Shown: positions 7,029-16,227, counted from the first letter of the stretch. The stretch: 17,034 nt of DNA from JBBQTU01 sp038213005 (GCA_038213005.1 JBBQTU010000071.1:1-17034), one strand, 5' to 3'. The notes: a model not told the origin generated them from the letters alone. Translations and numbers: made by a program.

Positions 7029-8897
7029 CTATGTACCAGATGCCTGGATTGTGGACCTGGGCGTCGGGCGAAGCGCCAGGTAGAGACAAGCCCCAGCCAG
7101 CATCAGCACAGCCCAGCCAAGGTCGGGAAACACTGCTTCGAACAATGGCAGGTATTCCCGTTCAGGGACGTACCGTGGTGACAGGTTGAGCATGTATTGC
7201 GTCATCATGATCCAGCCCAGGATCGTGATCGCCAGGTAAATCAGGAAGCCTCCCACGCGCACCGAAGCCGCGGCCGCACAGACAACCGCCGGCCAGAGCA
7301 GGTATCGCTCGATCATCTGCGGAAGGATCGCATAGGCCAGCAGCCAAGGCGCGACCAATGCGTAGAAGAACCCATAATCGCGACGGCGATGCTGCAGCGT
7401 CAGCCCGATGACGCACGGGATCAGCGTAAGGGCAAAGCCAACCTTCATGACGTCGCGCACAAGATAGACCTGCGGGCCGATCCACGGCAGGTAGTCGGCA
7501 AGGTTGATCGTGCTGTCGTATTGCCACTGGAAGCGAAGCTGCATGATCGCGCCCAGATTTGCGGCCTGGCACCAGAACAGTTGCTTCCAGTGCCGTGTGC
7601 CGTACATCAAGCCGATCCAGTACCACGCCATCGTCGCGCCAAATAGCGGCACCGTCAGAGCCAGCGCCCCGGCCCAGCCGAGCGCCAGCCACGCGGCAAC
7701 CGAGCGCCACGGCAGCAGAGCCGCCCCGGCCGCCAGCAGCAGCGCCAGTCCCAGCACCCAGCCGCTGCCCTCAAGCTGCTGCAGTCGCAGCCACGGCCAG
7801 GCGATGACAGCGCCGCCGATCAAGGGCAGCACTATGCGAAGCACCACCCAAAGCCGCCCGCGCCGCGGCAGAAAGAATGCCGGCAACATGATCGCCATGC
7901 CCAGGGCCGTCCGCAGAATCCACTGGTATGCCGGGTCGGTCATCAGCAGCCACGGCCAGACGACCAGCCCCACGCCTGCGGCAAACCCGATCACCAGTCG
8001 CGCCGACGCCCACACCCAACCGCGCAGCAGCGGCCAGGCCACCAGCACCGGGACCACGAACAAAATCTGCCCCTTCGCCATCGCTGCGATGCCCAGTACC
8101 AACCCCGCCGGTACCCACCAGTTGCGCAAGGTGAAGTAGACGGCAAAAAGGAACGACGGCAGCAGCCAGACATCCCACTGCGGATAAACCTGGGCATTCC
8201 AGATCAAGGCAGGGTTGAACCAGACCAGGAGGAATGCGAGGGTGGCGGGCGCCAGCCCCACCAGCGGCGGCGCCTTGGACGGGTCGTCGCATTGCCAGTT
8301 CGGTGCCGTCCTTCGCCACAGCCGCCAGCGCTGCGACCATGGCGCCATTGGCGGGCGAGGGGCTTTACACGTGCGCACCCAGCGACGAACCAGCAGGAAC
8401 ATGCCGGTCGCCGAGAGCAACTCGGCCGCCATGTTCAGTTGCAGCATCGGACGGGTGAATTCGTAATCAGGTCTCCATGTGATCTTCTGCCCAGGCAGCG
8501 GCGGAAACGTGCGCTGAGCCCATCCCGCCCACTGCGAGGCGATGAAGAGGCGAAGCGGCGGATAGTCCAGGGCAAACCTGGCCGGTCCGTTGTACTCGCC
8601 CGTGTCGCCATGGTCATCCATTAGGCTGTCGTAAAGCCTCAGCACGCCCACTTCGTTGGCGTAACGTCCCCACTCGATAGCGTTGGATACGGAATTGACG
8701 AAGCGGATATTGGTGGTCTGGTCCCATGCCCACTTGCGGAGATTGATCCCGCACAGGACGGCCGCCACGAGGATGACCAGCACCAGACTCCAGGCGAAGA
8801 ACGCGCGGCAGCGCGGACGCCTGGCCGGGCGAGCCGGACTTGGCGGCGTTGGCGGCTGAGAGACTGATTCGGTCTGCGGCATCGGCAATCTCGGCAT
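7029..8897 (-). CDS. GT-C fold integral membrane glycosyltransferase (Gpi18/Alg6-like)
   Basis: A multispanning protein of up to 622 residues, predicted to transfer a sugar from a lipid-linked donor on the outer face of the inner membrane. A Pro-rich basic cytoplasmic start is followed by one membrane segment (about 32-51). The first periplasmic loop carries RFALDYPPLRLFIASQ with DYPPL at 111-115, the motif shared by Alg6/Alg8- and Gpi18-type enzymes; an acidic residue in this loop is usually catalytic. Further on, NAQVYPQWDVWLLP and a GLVLGIAAMAKGQILFVVPVL segment are typical of this GT-C group, and about ten or more hydrophobic segments follow. The start is uncertain: no clear Shine-Dalgarno exists, and the ATG at 8882 (GAG a few bases before) is an alternative. 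It lies 97 bp after the HEAT-repeat gene on the same strand, so it may be co-transcribed. Acceptor and sugar are unknown. Confidence 0.85.
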   Translation of the reverse strand: MPRLPMPQTESVSQPPTPPSPARPARRPRCRAFFAWSLVLVILVAAVLCGINLRKWAWDQTTNIRFVNSVSNAIEWGRYANEVGVLRLYDSLMDDHGDTGEYNGPARFALDYPPLRLFIASQWAGWAQRTFPPLPGQKITWRPDYEFTRPMLQLNMAAELLSATGMFLLVRRWVRTCKAPRPPMAPWSQRWRLWRRTAPNWQCDDPSKAPPLVGLAPATLAFLLVWFNPALIWNAQVYPQWDVWLLPSFLFAVYFTLRNWWVPAGLVLGIAAMAKGQILFVVPVLVAWPLLRGWVWASARLVIGFAAGVGLVVWPWLLMTDPAYQWILRTALGMAIMLPAFFLPRRGRLWVVLRIVLPLIGGAVIAWPWLRLQQLEGSGWVLGLALLLAAGAALLPWRSVAAWLALGWAGALALTVPLFGATMAWYWIGLMYGTRHWKQLFWCQAANLGAIMQLRFQWQYDSTINLADYLPWIGPQVYLVRDVMKVGFALTLIPCVIGLTLQHRRRDYGFFYALVAPWLLAYAILPQMIERYLLWPAVVCAAAASVRVGGFLIYLAITILGWIMMTQYMLNLSPRYVPEREYLPLFEAVFPDLGWAVLMLAGACLYLALRPTPRSTIQASGT

Positions 8898-8994
8898 GTC
8901 ACACGAACCAGTCGCCCGTCAAGAGCAGCGCGCTCACTGAGCCTTGCGACACTCCACGACTCCATCCCCGGGGGACCCGCGTCCTGGTTCGGCC

Positions 8995-10803
8995 TTACGG
9001 CCGTGCGGTTAGATCGGTGATCGACACGTCGGCCTGCCACATACTGGGCGGCGGCGTGAAGGGCGTCGTCTGGCCGGTGATACGGTCGTGGGCCCAGTGA
9101 GCCATCCATCGCTCCGGCACGCTGGTGATCGTGGTGGCCTTGGTCACGCCCAGGTTCACCTTGTCTTGCAGGTTTCCGATCGCCCGGAGAACTTCCAGCC
9201 GCGTCTGAGGCGACTCAAACGGAGCACTGCCTCCCGAGATGATGGCAGGAAAAGCTCCCGTATCTGCGGTCGTGCCCACGGCGCCAATGGCGAAGGCCGC
9301 CGCCGTCCGCAGGATCGACGCCATCTTTTGCGGATCGCCCCCCAAAGCCCTGTGGGCCGCGGGCAGGACGCCCTTCTCGCCCAGACGGCCACAGGCGATC
9401 ATCCCGTTGGCAATTGCCGGAGCCGTCTCGCCCTGCGGGGTATGAGCAGCCTCTACCGCCAGGCCGGCCAGTTTGAGCACGCACGGCTTTGCCTCCGGCC
9501 GACCAATGCGGCCCAGCGACTCGGCCGCCTGCGCCACCAGGGCCCAGTCGGGCTTGGGGGTCTCAAAGGTTGCGGCCAGTTCGATGTGCTTTTCCAGCGC
9601 GGCATCAGAACGATAGCGGCCAAGGATATACGAACCATCCTGCTGACGTCGCGGGTCGGGATTGTCCAGCAGACTCGCCGCCACGTCGATGCACGCCTGT
9701 CGCACCGCGGGATCGGGCGATGTCCAGAGCGCCTTGAGCGCAGCGGCGTAGAGCGGCTGGTATGGATCAGAAAGCTGACTCGCAATGGGCTTGGCCAGTT
9801 CGGGAAGAATGTTGGCGCCCAGCAGCGTGACCGCGGCCTGACGCACCGTCGAATCGGAATCTTTCAGCCTGCTGAGCCCCTGACTGCGCCGCATCTGGGG
9901 CGTAGCAACCGTCTGGAGCGCCCCCACCGCCGCGCGCCGGACCGATGCGTGCGGATCGGCGAGTCCCGACTTCACAACCGCCACCTGCGACGTCGCCTTC
10001 ATGCCACCCAGCGCATCGAGCATCGCAAGCCGGGCTGGCACATCGCCTTTGGCCAGCGCCAAGACCAGTTCGGCTCCCCTGGGGTCGCCGATGCGGCCCA
10101 GCGCCACGGTCGCAATCACCCGGCTCGATTCCGGCAGGGACGGCCAGAGTTTCTGGATCATCTCAAGATGGGCAGGCCGACTGGCGTGAGCGAGGGCCCG
10201 CGCGACCAAGCCCGCATCCGGCACTGTCCGAGGCGCGACAGCCGCAAGAATCGCCGGACTGTCAGGCCCCTGCAGGGCGACCAGCGCATCAAGGGCGGCA
10301 ATCCGGCAGCGGGCGTCGGTGTCCTCCGCCATCACCTTCCCCAGCGCAGTGACGAGGTCCGCTTCCTTGCGGATGGCGTCTTTCAGCCCGCGCGTCGTTC
10401 CGGGGCAACTGGCGAGATTCTCAATCGCGCCGCAAACCGCGCCGCGAACCATTGGCTCGCTATCGGTGATCAGCGGCTTGATGATCACCACAGACTCGGG
10501 CATCTGGCACATGCCCACTTCGCAGATGAACTGAACCTTGGCGGCGGTGGTGGTTGCGCTGCGCAGGGCCTCGCCCAGGAGCTGCGTCGTGCGGGGCGTC
10601 GTGTCGTTGAGAAGTGGTGCCAGCGGAATGTCCAGGCCTTCCAGCCCGTAGTCCAGCCTGCCGCCAGAGTTAGGAACGACATCGCACCATGCGATCGAAG
10701 TCAGCGACGGCGTCCAAAGACCACTCACCGCCGTCGCGGCAAGGCCGATGCAACACCGCAGCAGCACAGACGAAGCGAATTTGTTCTTTTGGGAGCTTTT
10801 CAT
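8995..10803 (-). CDS. Exported HEAT-repeat protein of the ABC operon
   Basis: A longer frame reaches 11112, but the start was set at the ATG at 10803. That gives 602 residues with a basic start (MKSSQKNKF), a hydrophobic segment SSVLLRCCIGLAATAV and a signal-peptide-like profile, and it removes the overlap with the permease gene. The permease ends 8 bp upstream, and AGGGGTGA, which contains its stop, makes a good Shine-Dalgarno site, so the two are probably translationally coupled. From about residue 80 to 540 the protein is a chain of alpha-helical HEAT/PBS-lyase-like repeats (e.g. DPHASVRRAAVGALQTV, DSTVRQAAVTLLGAN, DPAVRQACIDVAASLL). These are binding scaffolds with no catalysis visible. 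Acting outside the cytoplasmic membrane beside the transporter is inference. Confidence 0.87.
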   Translation of the reverse strand: MKSSQKNKFASSVLLRCCIGLAATAVSGLWTPSLTSIAWCDVVPNSGGRLDYGLEGLDIPLAPLLNDTTPRTTQLLGEALRSATTTAAKVQFICEVGMCQMPESVVIIKPLITDSEPMVRGAVCGAIENLASCPGTTRGLKDAIRKEADLVTALGKVMAEDTDARCRIAALDALVALQGPDSPAILAAVAPRTVPDAGLVARALAHASRPAHLEMIQKLWPSLPESSRVIATVALGRIGDPRGAELVLALAKGDVPARLAMLDALGGMKATSQVAVVKSGLADPHASVRRAAVGALQTVATPQMRRSQGLSRLKDSDSTVRQAAVTLLGANILPELAKPIASQLSDPYQPLYAAALKALWTSPDPAVRQACIDVAASLLDNPDPRRQQDGSYILGRYRSDAALEKHIELAATFETPKPDWALVAQAAESLGRIGRPEAKPCVLKLAGLAVEAAHTPQGETAPAIANGMIACGRLGEKGVLPAAHRALGGDPQKMASILRTAAAFAIGAVGTTADTGAFPAIISGGSAPFESPQTRLEVLRAIGNLQDKVNLGVTKATTITSVPERWMAHWAHDRITGQTTPFTPPPSMWQADVSITDLTARP

Positions 10804-10811
10804 GAGAGCGA

Positions 10812-12500
10812 TCACCCCTGCTTCAGCAATGCGTTGAGGCGAGCCCGGCTGAGCAGCAACATGGCCAGGCAGAGCCCGCCCATCGTCCACAGATGCGCCT
10901 CTCGCAGGCTGTAGATCATGGCACTGGAGTCGGGCAGAAGATTCATGGACATCACCAGGGGGCTGAGATAGGCGACCCAGCGGCATGCCCGCATCGACAC
11001 AAGTCCGGCCTCGCCAGCCCACCAGATCAGCGCCGGCACGACCACCAGCGACGCTGCCAGAAGATACGCCGTGACCGTGGCGCGGGCCGTGTTGCCCAGG
11101 AATGCCGAGCACGTGAGCCCCAGCACGCTGAACACCAGCACCGACATGATGATCACAGGCAGTATCTGGAGCACGCGCGACAGATAGCCCAGGTCGACGT
11201 AACAGACCGTCGCATACGCCGGGATCAGTGCCACGATGGGCAGCAGAGCCGGCAGAAACGAGGGAAACAGCTTGCCCCAGAATATCTGCCCGCTCCGCAG
11301 CGGCGTCAGGCGAAGCAGCTCAAACGTCCCGTTTTCCAACTCGCTGCTGATCGTCGCCGAACTCAGGCTCGGGACCACCAGCGTCACGAGCGCCACCTGG
11401 AACACCATCAGCACCTGGGCAACGTAGCGCAGAAGGTCCTGATGTTCGGTCCCGCCGTAAAGGCTCATGACTGCCATGCCCAGCGAGAGGAACAAGGACG
11501 CGTAAAAGATGCGGATCATCCAGCGTCCAGACCGCAGATTACTGGTCCGGCGCTCTTTGCCCAGCAGAGGATTCAGTCGCCCCAGCGGCTTGCGCTTTTT
11601 CTTCGGGTCGATCAGGAACATCACCTTGCGTCCCAGCGATCGTCCCTCGAGGGTGCCGCCGGAGGGCGCCCCAAACCCTTCTGAAGACGATGGCGCCTTG
11701 CGCAGCTTGATCGCCACCAGCGCGATGCAGACGACGATCGAGCCCAGTGCCACCGGGATGAAAGCCTTCCACAGTGGTGCCATCTCCCGGTTGACCCCGC
11801 CCATGTCGTTCAGGGTCGGACGCAGCACTGAGAGGGCCGCTGCGATCGGCGACAGCGCGCGAACGTAGTGCAGGCCGGCCGCCAAGCCCGGGTCCTGCAT
11901 GGATTCGAGCATGATCGCCGCGGGCACCAGCACGCCACCGCACGTGATCAGCACCACGATGTATGCAATGACCAGCGACGTGGCGCTTTGCCGGCAGAAG
12001 GCCGAGATCGCCAGCGCCAGCACGCTGAGGTAGACCGACGCCGTCACCAGCACGGCGTACGACACCGCCAGTTCGCTCATCTGCACTTCGCCTCGCCAGC
12101 TCAGCAGCGCCACAAAGGGCAGGCCGCTGGCCAGCAGGATGACGGGATACATGATCGCAATGCCGATCTTGCCCCAGATGATGGAGGTGGGCTTCAGGCG
12201 CGAGGCGTAGAGCATCTCAAGGGTGTTGCCTTCGCGTTCGCTGGTCAGCGACACCGCGGCGATGCCGGGGATCAGCAGCACCAGCAGCACCAGTTGCCCC
12301 ATCACCAGGCCCATCAGAAGGTCGTCGGATCCGGGCCCTGTCGCGCGGTCGCCGATGGTGACGCTGCCTGCCAGCACGCCGCCCTGTGGCCACGTGAGCA
12401 GGACCAGCAGCCCGATCATGGCGACGAACAGCACCTGGATCGCCGCGATCCGCTTGAGGCGGAGCAAACCGATGAGATCTTTTCGCAGTACCGGGTTCAT
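10812..12500 (-). CDS. ABC-2 type transporter permease, two fused halves
   Basis: An inner-membrane permease of 562 residues, about twice the usual ABC-2 subunit. The two halves are related: MNPVLRKDL at the start recurs as LNPLLGKER (309-317), and SEREGNTLEMLYASRL (87-102) recurs as SELENGTFELLRLTPL (386-401). Each copy is followed by a (I/F)WGK motif and five or six membrane segments. A charged cytoplasmic linker (about 266-308, with SLGRKVMFLIDPKKKRKP) joins them. One gene can therefore supply the whole membrane channel for a homodimeric ATPase. The family resembles GldF/NosY-type exporters; the substrate is unknown. It lies 47 bp after the ATPase gene and 8 bp before the HEAT gene. Its start is preceded only by a weak GAG. 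Confidence 0.92.
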   Translation of the reverse strand: MNPVLRKDLIGLLRLKRIAAIQVLFVAMIGLLVLLTWPQGGVLAGSVTIGDRATGPGSDDLLMGLVMGQLVLLVLLIPGIAAVSLTSEREGNTLEMLYASRLKPTSIIWGKIGIAIMYPVILLASGLPFVALLSWRGEVQMSELAVSYAVLVTASVYLSVLALAISAFCRQSATSLVIAYIVVLITCGGVLVPAAIMLESMQDPGLAAGLHYVRALSPIAAALSVLRPTLNDMGGVNREMAPLWKAFIPVALGSIVVCIALVAIKLRKAPSSSEGFGAPSGGTLEGRSLGRKVMFLIDPKKKRKPLGRLNPLLGKERRTSNLRSGRWMIRIFYASLFLSLGMAVMSLYGGTEHQDLLRYVAQVLMVFQVALVTLVVPSLSSATISSELENGTFELLRLTPLRSGQIFWGKLFPSFLPALLPIVALIPAYATVCYVDLGYLSRVLQILPVIIMSVLVFSVLGLTCSAFLGNTARATVTAYLLAASLVVVPALIWWAGEAGLVSMRACRWVAYLSPLVMSMNLLPDSSAMIYSLREAHLWTMGGLCLAMLLLSRARLNALLKQG

Positions 12501-12512
12501 GTCACTCGCATT

Positions 12513-12541
12513 GAGATTTCAAATCTCGGATTTCAGATTTC
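12513..12541. repeat. AT-rich palindromic filler inside the ABC operon
   Basis: GAGATTT and AAATCTC (12513-12527) mirror each other around one base, and a second unit GGATTTCAGATTTC follows. The same CAGATTTCAGAT-type text appears at 2700-2713. It fills the 47-bp gap between ATPase and permease genes and is much poorer in GC than its surroundings, so it may be a mobile microrepeat or an RNA-processing site. Confidence 0.5.
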
Positions 12542-12547
12542 GCAACA

Positions 12548-13528
12548 CTACTTCGTCAGGCTCATGAAGACGTCTTCAAGGTCGGCCGGGACTTCGGCAA
12601 ACGAGCAGACCTGCACCCCGCCGGCCAGCAGCATCGACAGCGCCTGGCCCAGTTGCTGCTCGTCCGCCTGCACCTCAAAGCGTATCTTGCCCTCTTCAAT
12701 GGCTTCGGTGACCAGGTCCCACTGCCCGGGCGCGCCGGCAAGAATCCCCGCCACGCGATCGGCGCCCGCCGTCATCTGCAGCTCGATCAGCCGCTTCTGG
12801 CGGACTGTCCGCATGATCTCCTGCACGGGCCCGTAAGCGATCAGCTTGCCGCTGTTGAGGATGCCCACCGAGTCGCACACGTCCGCCAGTTCCGGCAGGA
12901 TGTGCGAGCTGACCAGCACGGCCTTGCCGAGATTGGCCAGTTCGCGAAGCAACTGCCGCATCTGGATGCGCGCCCGCGGGTCGATGGTGGCGGCCGGTTC
13001 ATCCAGGATCAGCACCTGCGGGTCGTGCAAGAGCGTCTTGGCGATGCCGACGCGCTGCTTCATGCCGCGCGACAGCTCGCCCATCAGCTTGTCACGGAAC
13101 TGCATCGTGTTGGAGATCGTCAGGCAGGTGTCGATCCGCTCGGCGCGCTGCTTGACCGGAATCCGGTAGGCCGCCGAGAAGAAGTCCATGTATTCCCACA
13201 CCCGCAGAGTCGGGTACACACCGAAGTTATCGGGCAGGTAGCCGACCTTCTGCTTGGTCAGGTCTTTGTCATGGGTGACATCGTGCCCGTCGATCATGGC
13301 CTTGCCGCTGGTGGGGTCCAGGAGGCCGCACAGGATGCGGAACGTCGTCGTTTTTCCCGAACCGTTTGGCCCGATGTAGCCGAAGACCTCGCCCTCGCGC
13401 ACCGACAACGTCAGGTTGTCCAGTGCGGTGAAGTCGCCGTATCGCTTGGTCAGGCCTTCGGTCTGCAGCAGGACCTTGCCGAGTTTTCGGCTCACCTGGG
13501 CAGTGTTCATTGTTGACTGTATCGCCAT
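12548..13528 (-). CDS. ABC transporter ATP-binding protein (GldA/CcmA-like)
   Basis: The ATP-hydrolysing subunit that drives the neighbouring ABC-2 permease at the cytoplasmic face. In 326 residues it shows Walker A GPNGSGKTT (53-61), Q-loop-region YLPDNFGVYPTLRVWEYM (97-114), the signature LSRGMKQR (152-159), a variant normal for ABC-2 ATPases, Walker B VLILDEP (172-178), D-loop region TIDPRAR (181-187) and the switch histidine in VSSHIL (206-211). The C-terminal 90 residues form the extra domain seen in this subgroup (e.g. RFEVQADEQQLGQALSMLL). The start at 13528 is favoured because TGAGGT, spanning the end of the preceding gene, lies at correct spacing. That stop is only 4 bp away, indicating coupled translation. 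An ATG at 13510 is a less supported alternative. Confidence 0.95.
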   Translation of the reverse strand: MAIQSTMNTAQVSRKLGKVLLQTEGLTKRYGDFTALDNLTLSVREGEVFGYIGPNGSGKTTTFRILCGLLDPTSGKAMIDGHDVTHDKDLTKQKVGYLPDNFGVYPTLRVWEYMDFFSAAYRIPVKQRAERIDTCLTISNTMQFRDKLMGELSRGMKQRVGIAKTLLHDPQVLILDEPAATIDPRARIQMRQLLRELANLGKAVLVSSHILPELADVCDSVGILNSGKLIAYGPVQEIMRTVRQKRLIELQMTAGADRVAGILAGAPGQWDLVTEAIEEGKIRFEVQADEQQLGQALSMLLAGGVQVCSFAEVPADLEDVFMSLTK

Positions 13529-13532
13529 GTAT

Positions 13533-16004
13533 TTACCTCAAAACGCCGGGCACACTCGCCGCCGGCAGCTCCTGGACCTGTCCCTCGATACCCGCGGCAA
13601 GGCTCTGGATGCGCCAGTTGGGCGGTATGCCCATCGAGCCGGCGCCGCTGGCCTCGGTCTGGAGCAGGAACCAGACCCGCCCCTGCTCGTCAAAGTCCGC
13701 ACTGTCACAGGTGAACTCCGCGGTCTTCATGCCCAGCGGGCCATCCCACTGTCCGACGATCGGTCCCGTGGGGTTTTCGTTTCCGCCTTTTCCACTACGC
13801 CCCTGCCCGCGCCGGATCACCACCTTATGCTGCGGCGCGGAAATATCGATATCCAACCGCACCTTCTGTGGCAGCAGCCGGCCGACCTGCGGCGGAGCAG
13901 TCATCGCGAAGGTCCACGCCCCGGCCATGTTGCACTGAAGCCATTCGCCCCGCGATGAGTCGTAGGGCAATCCGCGCTGCCCGAGCACGACCATGCTGCA
14001 GAACCACGGATCGATGCGAACGATATCGCCCCGTGCCGGCGGCTGGACCAGCACTGGCACCCGCAGCACCGACTGCTGTCCACGACGACTCACCACGTCG
14101 CTGGCGCGAAGCAGTTCGGGAACACCCGTCGCCCATGCCACCAGGTACGGGCTGTCGATCCCCGCGTTATAAAGCGTCGGGTCCGCGAGGTTCAGTAGCG
14201 CCGCCAGCACCTCGCCTTTGAGCCGGTCGTCCTGGCTGGTGATGCCGGCGCTGGTGGTGTATTCGCTCGCCGGACGGTGATTGGCTTCGCTCATCGCGAT
14301 CGCCTGCTCCTGGTCCGTGATCTTCCCCACGGCGAACCGCTGGTGCCGCCAGACGAACTGTGCGGCGTCCAGTTGCAGCGGGCTCTGATTATGTGCCCGA
14401 AGCGTCAGCCCGTCGGGACCAAAGCTCGCCACGGCCGGGACCTGCCAGCCGCTGGGTACGATGTTGCGTGCTTCCCACACGCGGCCGATCCTCTCGGCAG
14501 TGACTCCGGCGTCGGATATCGCAAAAGGATACTGGGTGATCATCACCGGCGCGCTGCGGTTGTAGACCGGGCGGATCGCGACGTTCTGATCCGTCCCGAC
14601 AAGGCTCATCTCCCGATCGTCCTGGCCTCCAAACGCGGAGAGTTCTTGAATCTTCCCGCCCCCGGCGCCGATGTCCAGGATCGCCAACCGTGCGCTCTGC
14701 AGCGATTGCCCCTGGCGTTTCATGCTGGTGATCACGACGAAGACGCCCGCCACCACCACCGCAATCGCCAGCGAGACAGCGAACGCCCTGGGCCGCTGCG
14801 GGCCTCGCCAGATGAACTGAACGGCAAGAACGATCGCCGCGTACAGCCCGATCGTGAGGGCGGCCAGCGACCACGGTGCCGTTGGCTTGCCGAGCATGGG
14901 TTCCAGAAGCTGGCCGTAATCCCGCTGCAACTGCGTTCCGCCAATGCCGGTATGAAGCCGGTCCATCGCCAGCAGGTCTCGCCACAGGGCCTTGGCACGC
15001 GGATCGGTCAGTTCCAGCGAACTGGCAGGAAAACTCGTATAGACCACCCGCCCCAGCCCCAGGCCCTTCCATGCGGCATGGACGTACTCGCCGTCGCGGA
15101 GCGCAACGGTCCCGTCACCGTCGACGGCCTCAGAGCACGGCTGCCAGTTTCCCAGTTTCATCGGCCCCGACGGCTGGCGTATCTCGCGGGCCTGCCGCTC
15201 GCCGATCAGGCGGACCGGCAGATACGGGGCAAGCCACGACTCACCCATGCGTTCTGATGGTCGCGGCGCGGCAATCAGGAGCACTCCGCCGGCTCGAACA
15301 TAATCCAGTAGCGCCGTCCGCTGAGCCTGATCCAGATCGTCAGGATCAAGCCCTCGCAGTGCGATGGCCCGGCAGCATGACAACCCGATCCACTGCCGCG
15401 GGGCATTGTTGACGGGCAGCGTTGCCTGACTGCAGCGCCAACCCTTGAGCGACAGATACAGATCGCCAAGCTGTTCCAGCGTCGCACTGTCAGCGCCATC
15501 GTCGCCTTCACCGGCGATGCTCAGCAGGATGCCAGTGCTCGGGACGCCGCTGGGGTCTGTGGCGACTTCGGGGATCAGCACCTGGCCCAGTAGCTCGCTG
15601 CGGTCGATGCGGGCGTGATGCTCGTCATACCAGGCCGTCAGCGACAGCGGCGGCAGCTTGCCCGCCGCGACCACCTCTTCAGAGGGAGTCATCATGTATG
15701 CCAGCGCCGTCGCTTTGACCCGCGAATGGGCCGGCACCGTCACCGGCAACCGAACCTCCGTCTGCAGCGGCTCGCGGCCCAGCGGCACACGCAACTCGCC
15801 CATTACCGGCCGGTCCGTCTTGTTGCGGAACTGCACCGAGACCGGGTTGAGCTGCTCGGGCGCATAGAGTGCCCCGTACTGCAGCACGGTCGACATGGAG
15901 TAGTCATCAAACGCGGCACCAGCCTGACCCAGCCCGCAGAGGACTGTGCACAGACCCAGCAGCACGAATGCCCAGAATCGACGACGGAATTCCGTCCGCA
16001 TCAT
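13533..16004 (-). CDS. Exported membrane-anchored protein with amidotransferase-like domain, first gene of the ABC operon
   Basis: An 823-residue envelope protein. Residues 1-30 are a signal peptide (basic MMRTEFRRRF, hydrophobic core, AGA-AF cleavage region). An Ig-like domain follows (about 35-125). Residues about 155-345 resemble the inactive class I glutamine-amidotransferase fold of GldG-like and related exported proteins, with LLDYVRAGGVLLIAAP (232-247) as the diagnostic strand-loop; no catalytic Cys-His pair is evident. Two membrane segments (about 379-398 and 407-427) separated by a basic loop precede a large C-terminal beta-rich region. The gene heads the operon: the ATPase gene begins 4 bp after its stop. 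A GGAAAGGA just before two tandem ATG codons fits either start (16004 or 16001). A sensing or coupling role between transporter and envelope is inference. Confidence 0.88.
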   Translation of the reverse strand: MMRTEFRRRFWAFVLLGLCTVLCGLGQAGAAFDDYSMSTVLQYGALYAPEQLNPVSVQFRNKTDRPVMGELRVPLGREPLQTEVRLPVTVPAHSRVKATALAYMMTPSEEVVAAGKLPPLSLTAWYDEHHARIDRSELLGQVLIPEVATDPSGVPSTGILLSIAGEGDDGADSATLEQLGDLYLSLKGWRCSQATLPVNNAPRQWIGLSCCRAIALRGLDPDDLDQAQRTALLDYVRAGGVLLIAAPRPSERMGESWLAPYLPVRLIGERQAREIRQPSGPMKLGNWQPCSEAVDGDGTVALRDGEYVHAAWKGLGLGRVVYTSFPASSLELTDPRAKALWRDLLAMDRLHTGIGGTQLQRDYGQLLEPMLGKPTAPWSLAALTIGLYAAIVLAVQFIWRGPQRPRAFAVSLAIAVVVAGVFVVITSMKRQGQSLQSARLAILDIGAGGGKIQELSAFGGQDDREMSLVGTDQNVAIRPVYNRSAPVMITQYPFAISDAGVTAERIGRVWEARNIVPSGWQVPAVASFGPDGLTLRAHNQSPLQLDAAQFVWRHQRFAVGKITDQEQAIAMSEANHRPASEYTTSAGITSQDDRLKGEVLAALLNLADPTLYNAGIDSPYLVAWATGVPELLRASDVVSRRGQQSVLRVPVLVQPPARGDIVRIDPWFCSMVVLGQRGLPYDSSRGEWLQCNMAGAWTFAMTAPPQVGRLLPQKVRLDIDISAPQHKVVIRRGQGRSGKGGNENPTGPIVGQWDGPLGMKTAEFTCDSADFDEQGRVWFLLQTEASGAGSMGIPPNWRIQSLAAGIEGQVQELPAASVPGVLR

Positions 16005-16067
16005 TTCCTTTCCATGCTCGCCTCAGAGGGCGACAAACATAGCAGCGACCACAGCCGCAGAACTGCA

Positions 16068-16096
16068 TATCTACAGCCTAGAGGGCGCGTTTGCAA
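16068..16096 (-). promoter_or_regulatory. Weak promoter candidate for the ABC operon
   Basis: On the minus strand TTGCAA (16091-16096, four of six matches to the -35 consensus) is separated by 17 bp from TAGATA (16068-16073, only three of six matches to a -10). Position, about 65 bp before the first gene, is plausible. The match is weak and offered only as a candidate. Confidence 0.22.
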
Positions 16097-16204
16097 CCCG
16101 GAGGCAGACCAGAACAGCGCGGGCGTGCCCGTTTTTCCGAGCACGCCCGGCTGGAGGAGAAGGGCACAGCTTGCGCAGGTGGGCTCTTCTGGCGAGCGAG
16201 TCAG

Positions 16205-16227
16205 GTAGGCAGGCCGCCTCGGCCTGC
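16205..16227 (+). repeat. REP unit with GTAG tetranucleotide
   Basis: GTAG is followed directly by a 7-bp stem GCAGGCC/GGCCTGC with loop GCCTC. A 5' GTAG (or GGAG) beside a palindrome is the hallmark recognised by RAYT transposases on classical REP sequences. Confidence 0.75.

Noticed and set aside
9088..10914. 608-codon open frame on the plus strand
   Set aside because: It is antisense to the HEAT-repeat gene. Its translation is Arg/Gln/His-rich with no domain pattern, as expected from the shadow of a GC-rich gene, while the minus frame has clear repeats and a signal peptide.
10804..11112. N-terminal extension of the HEAT-repeat frame
   Set aside because: It overlaps the permease coding region, is low in protein-like character, and the internal ATG at 10803 has a good Shine-Dalgarno and a signal peptide.
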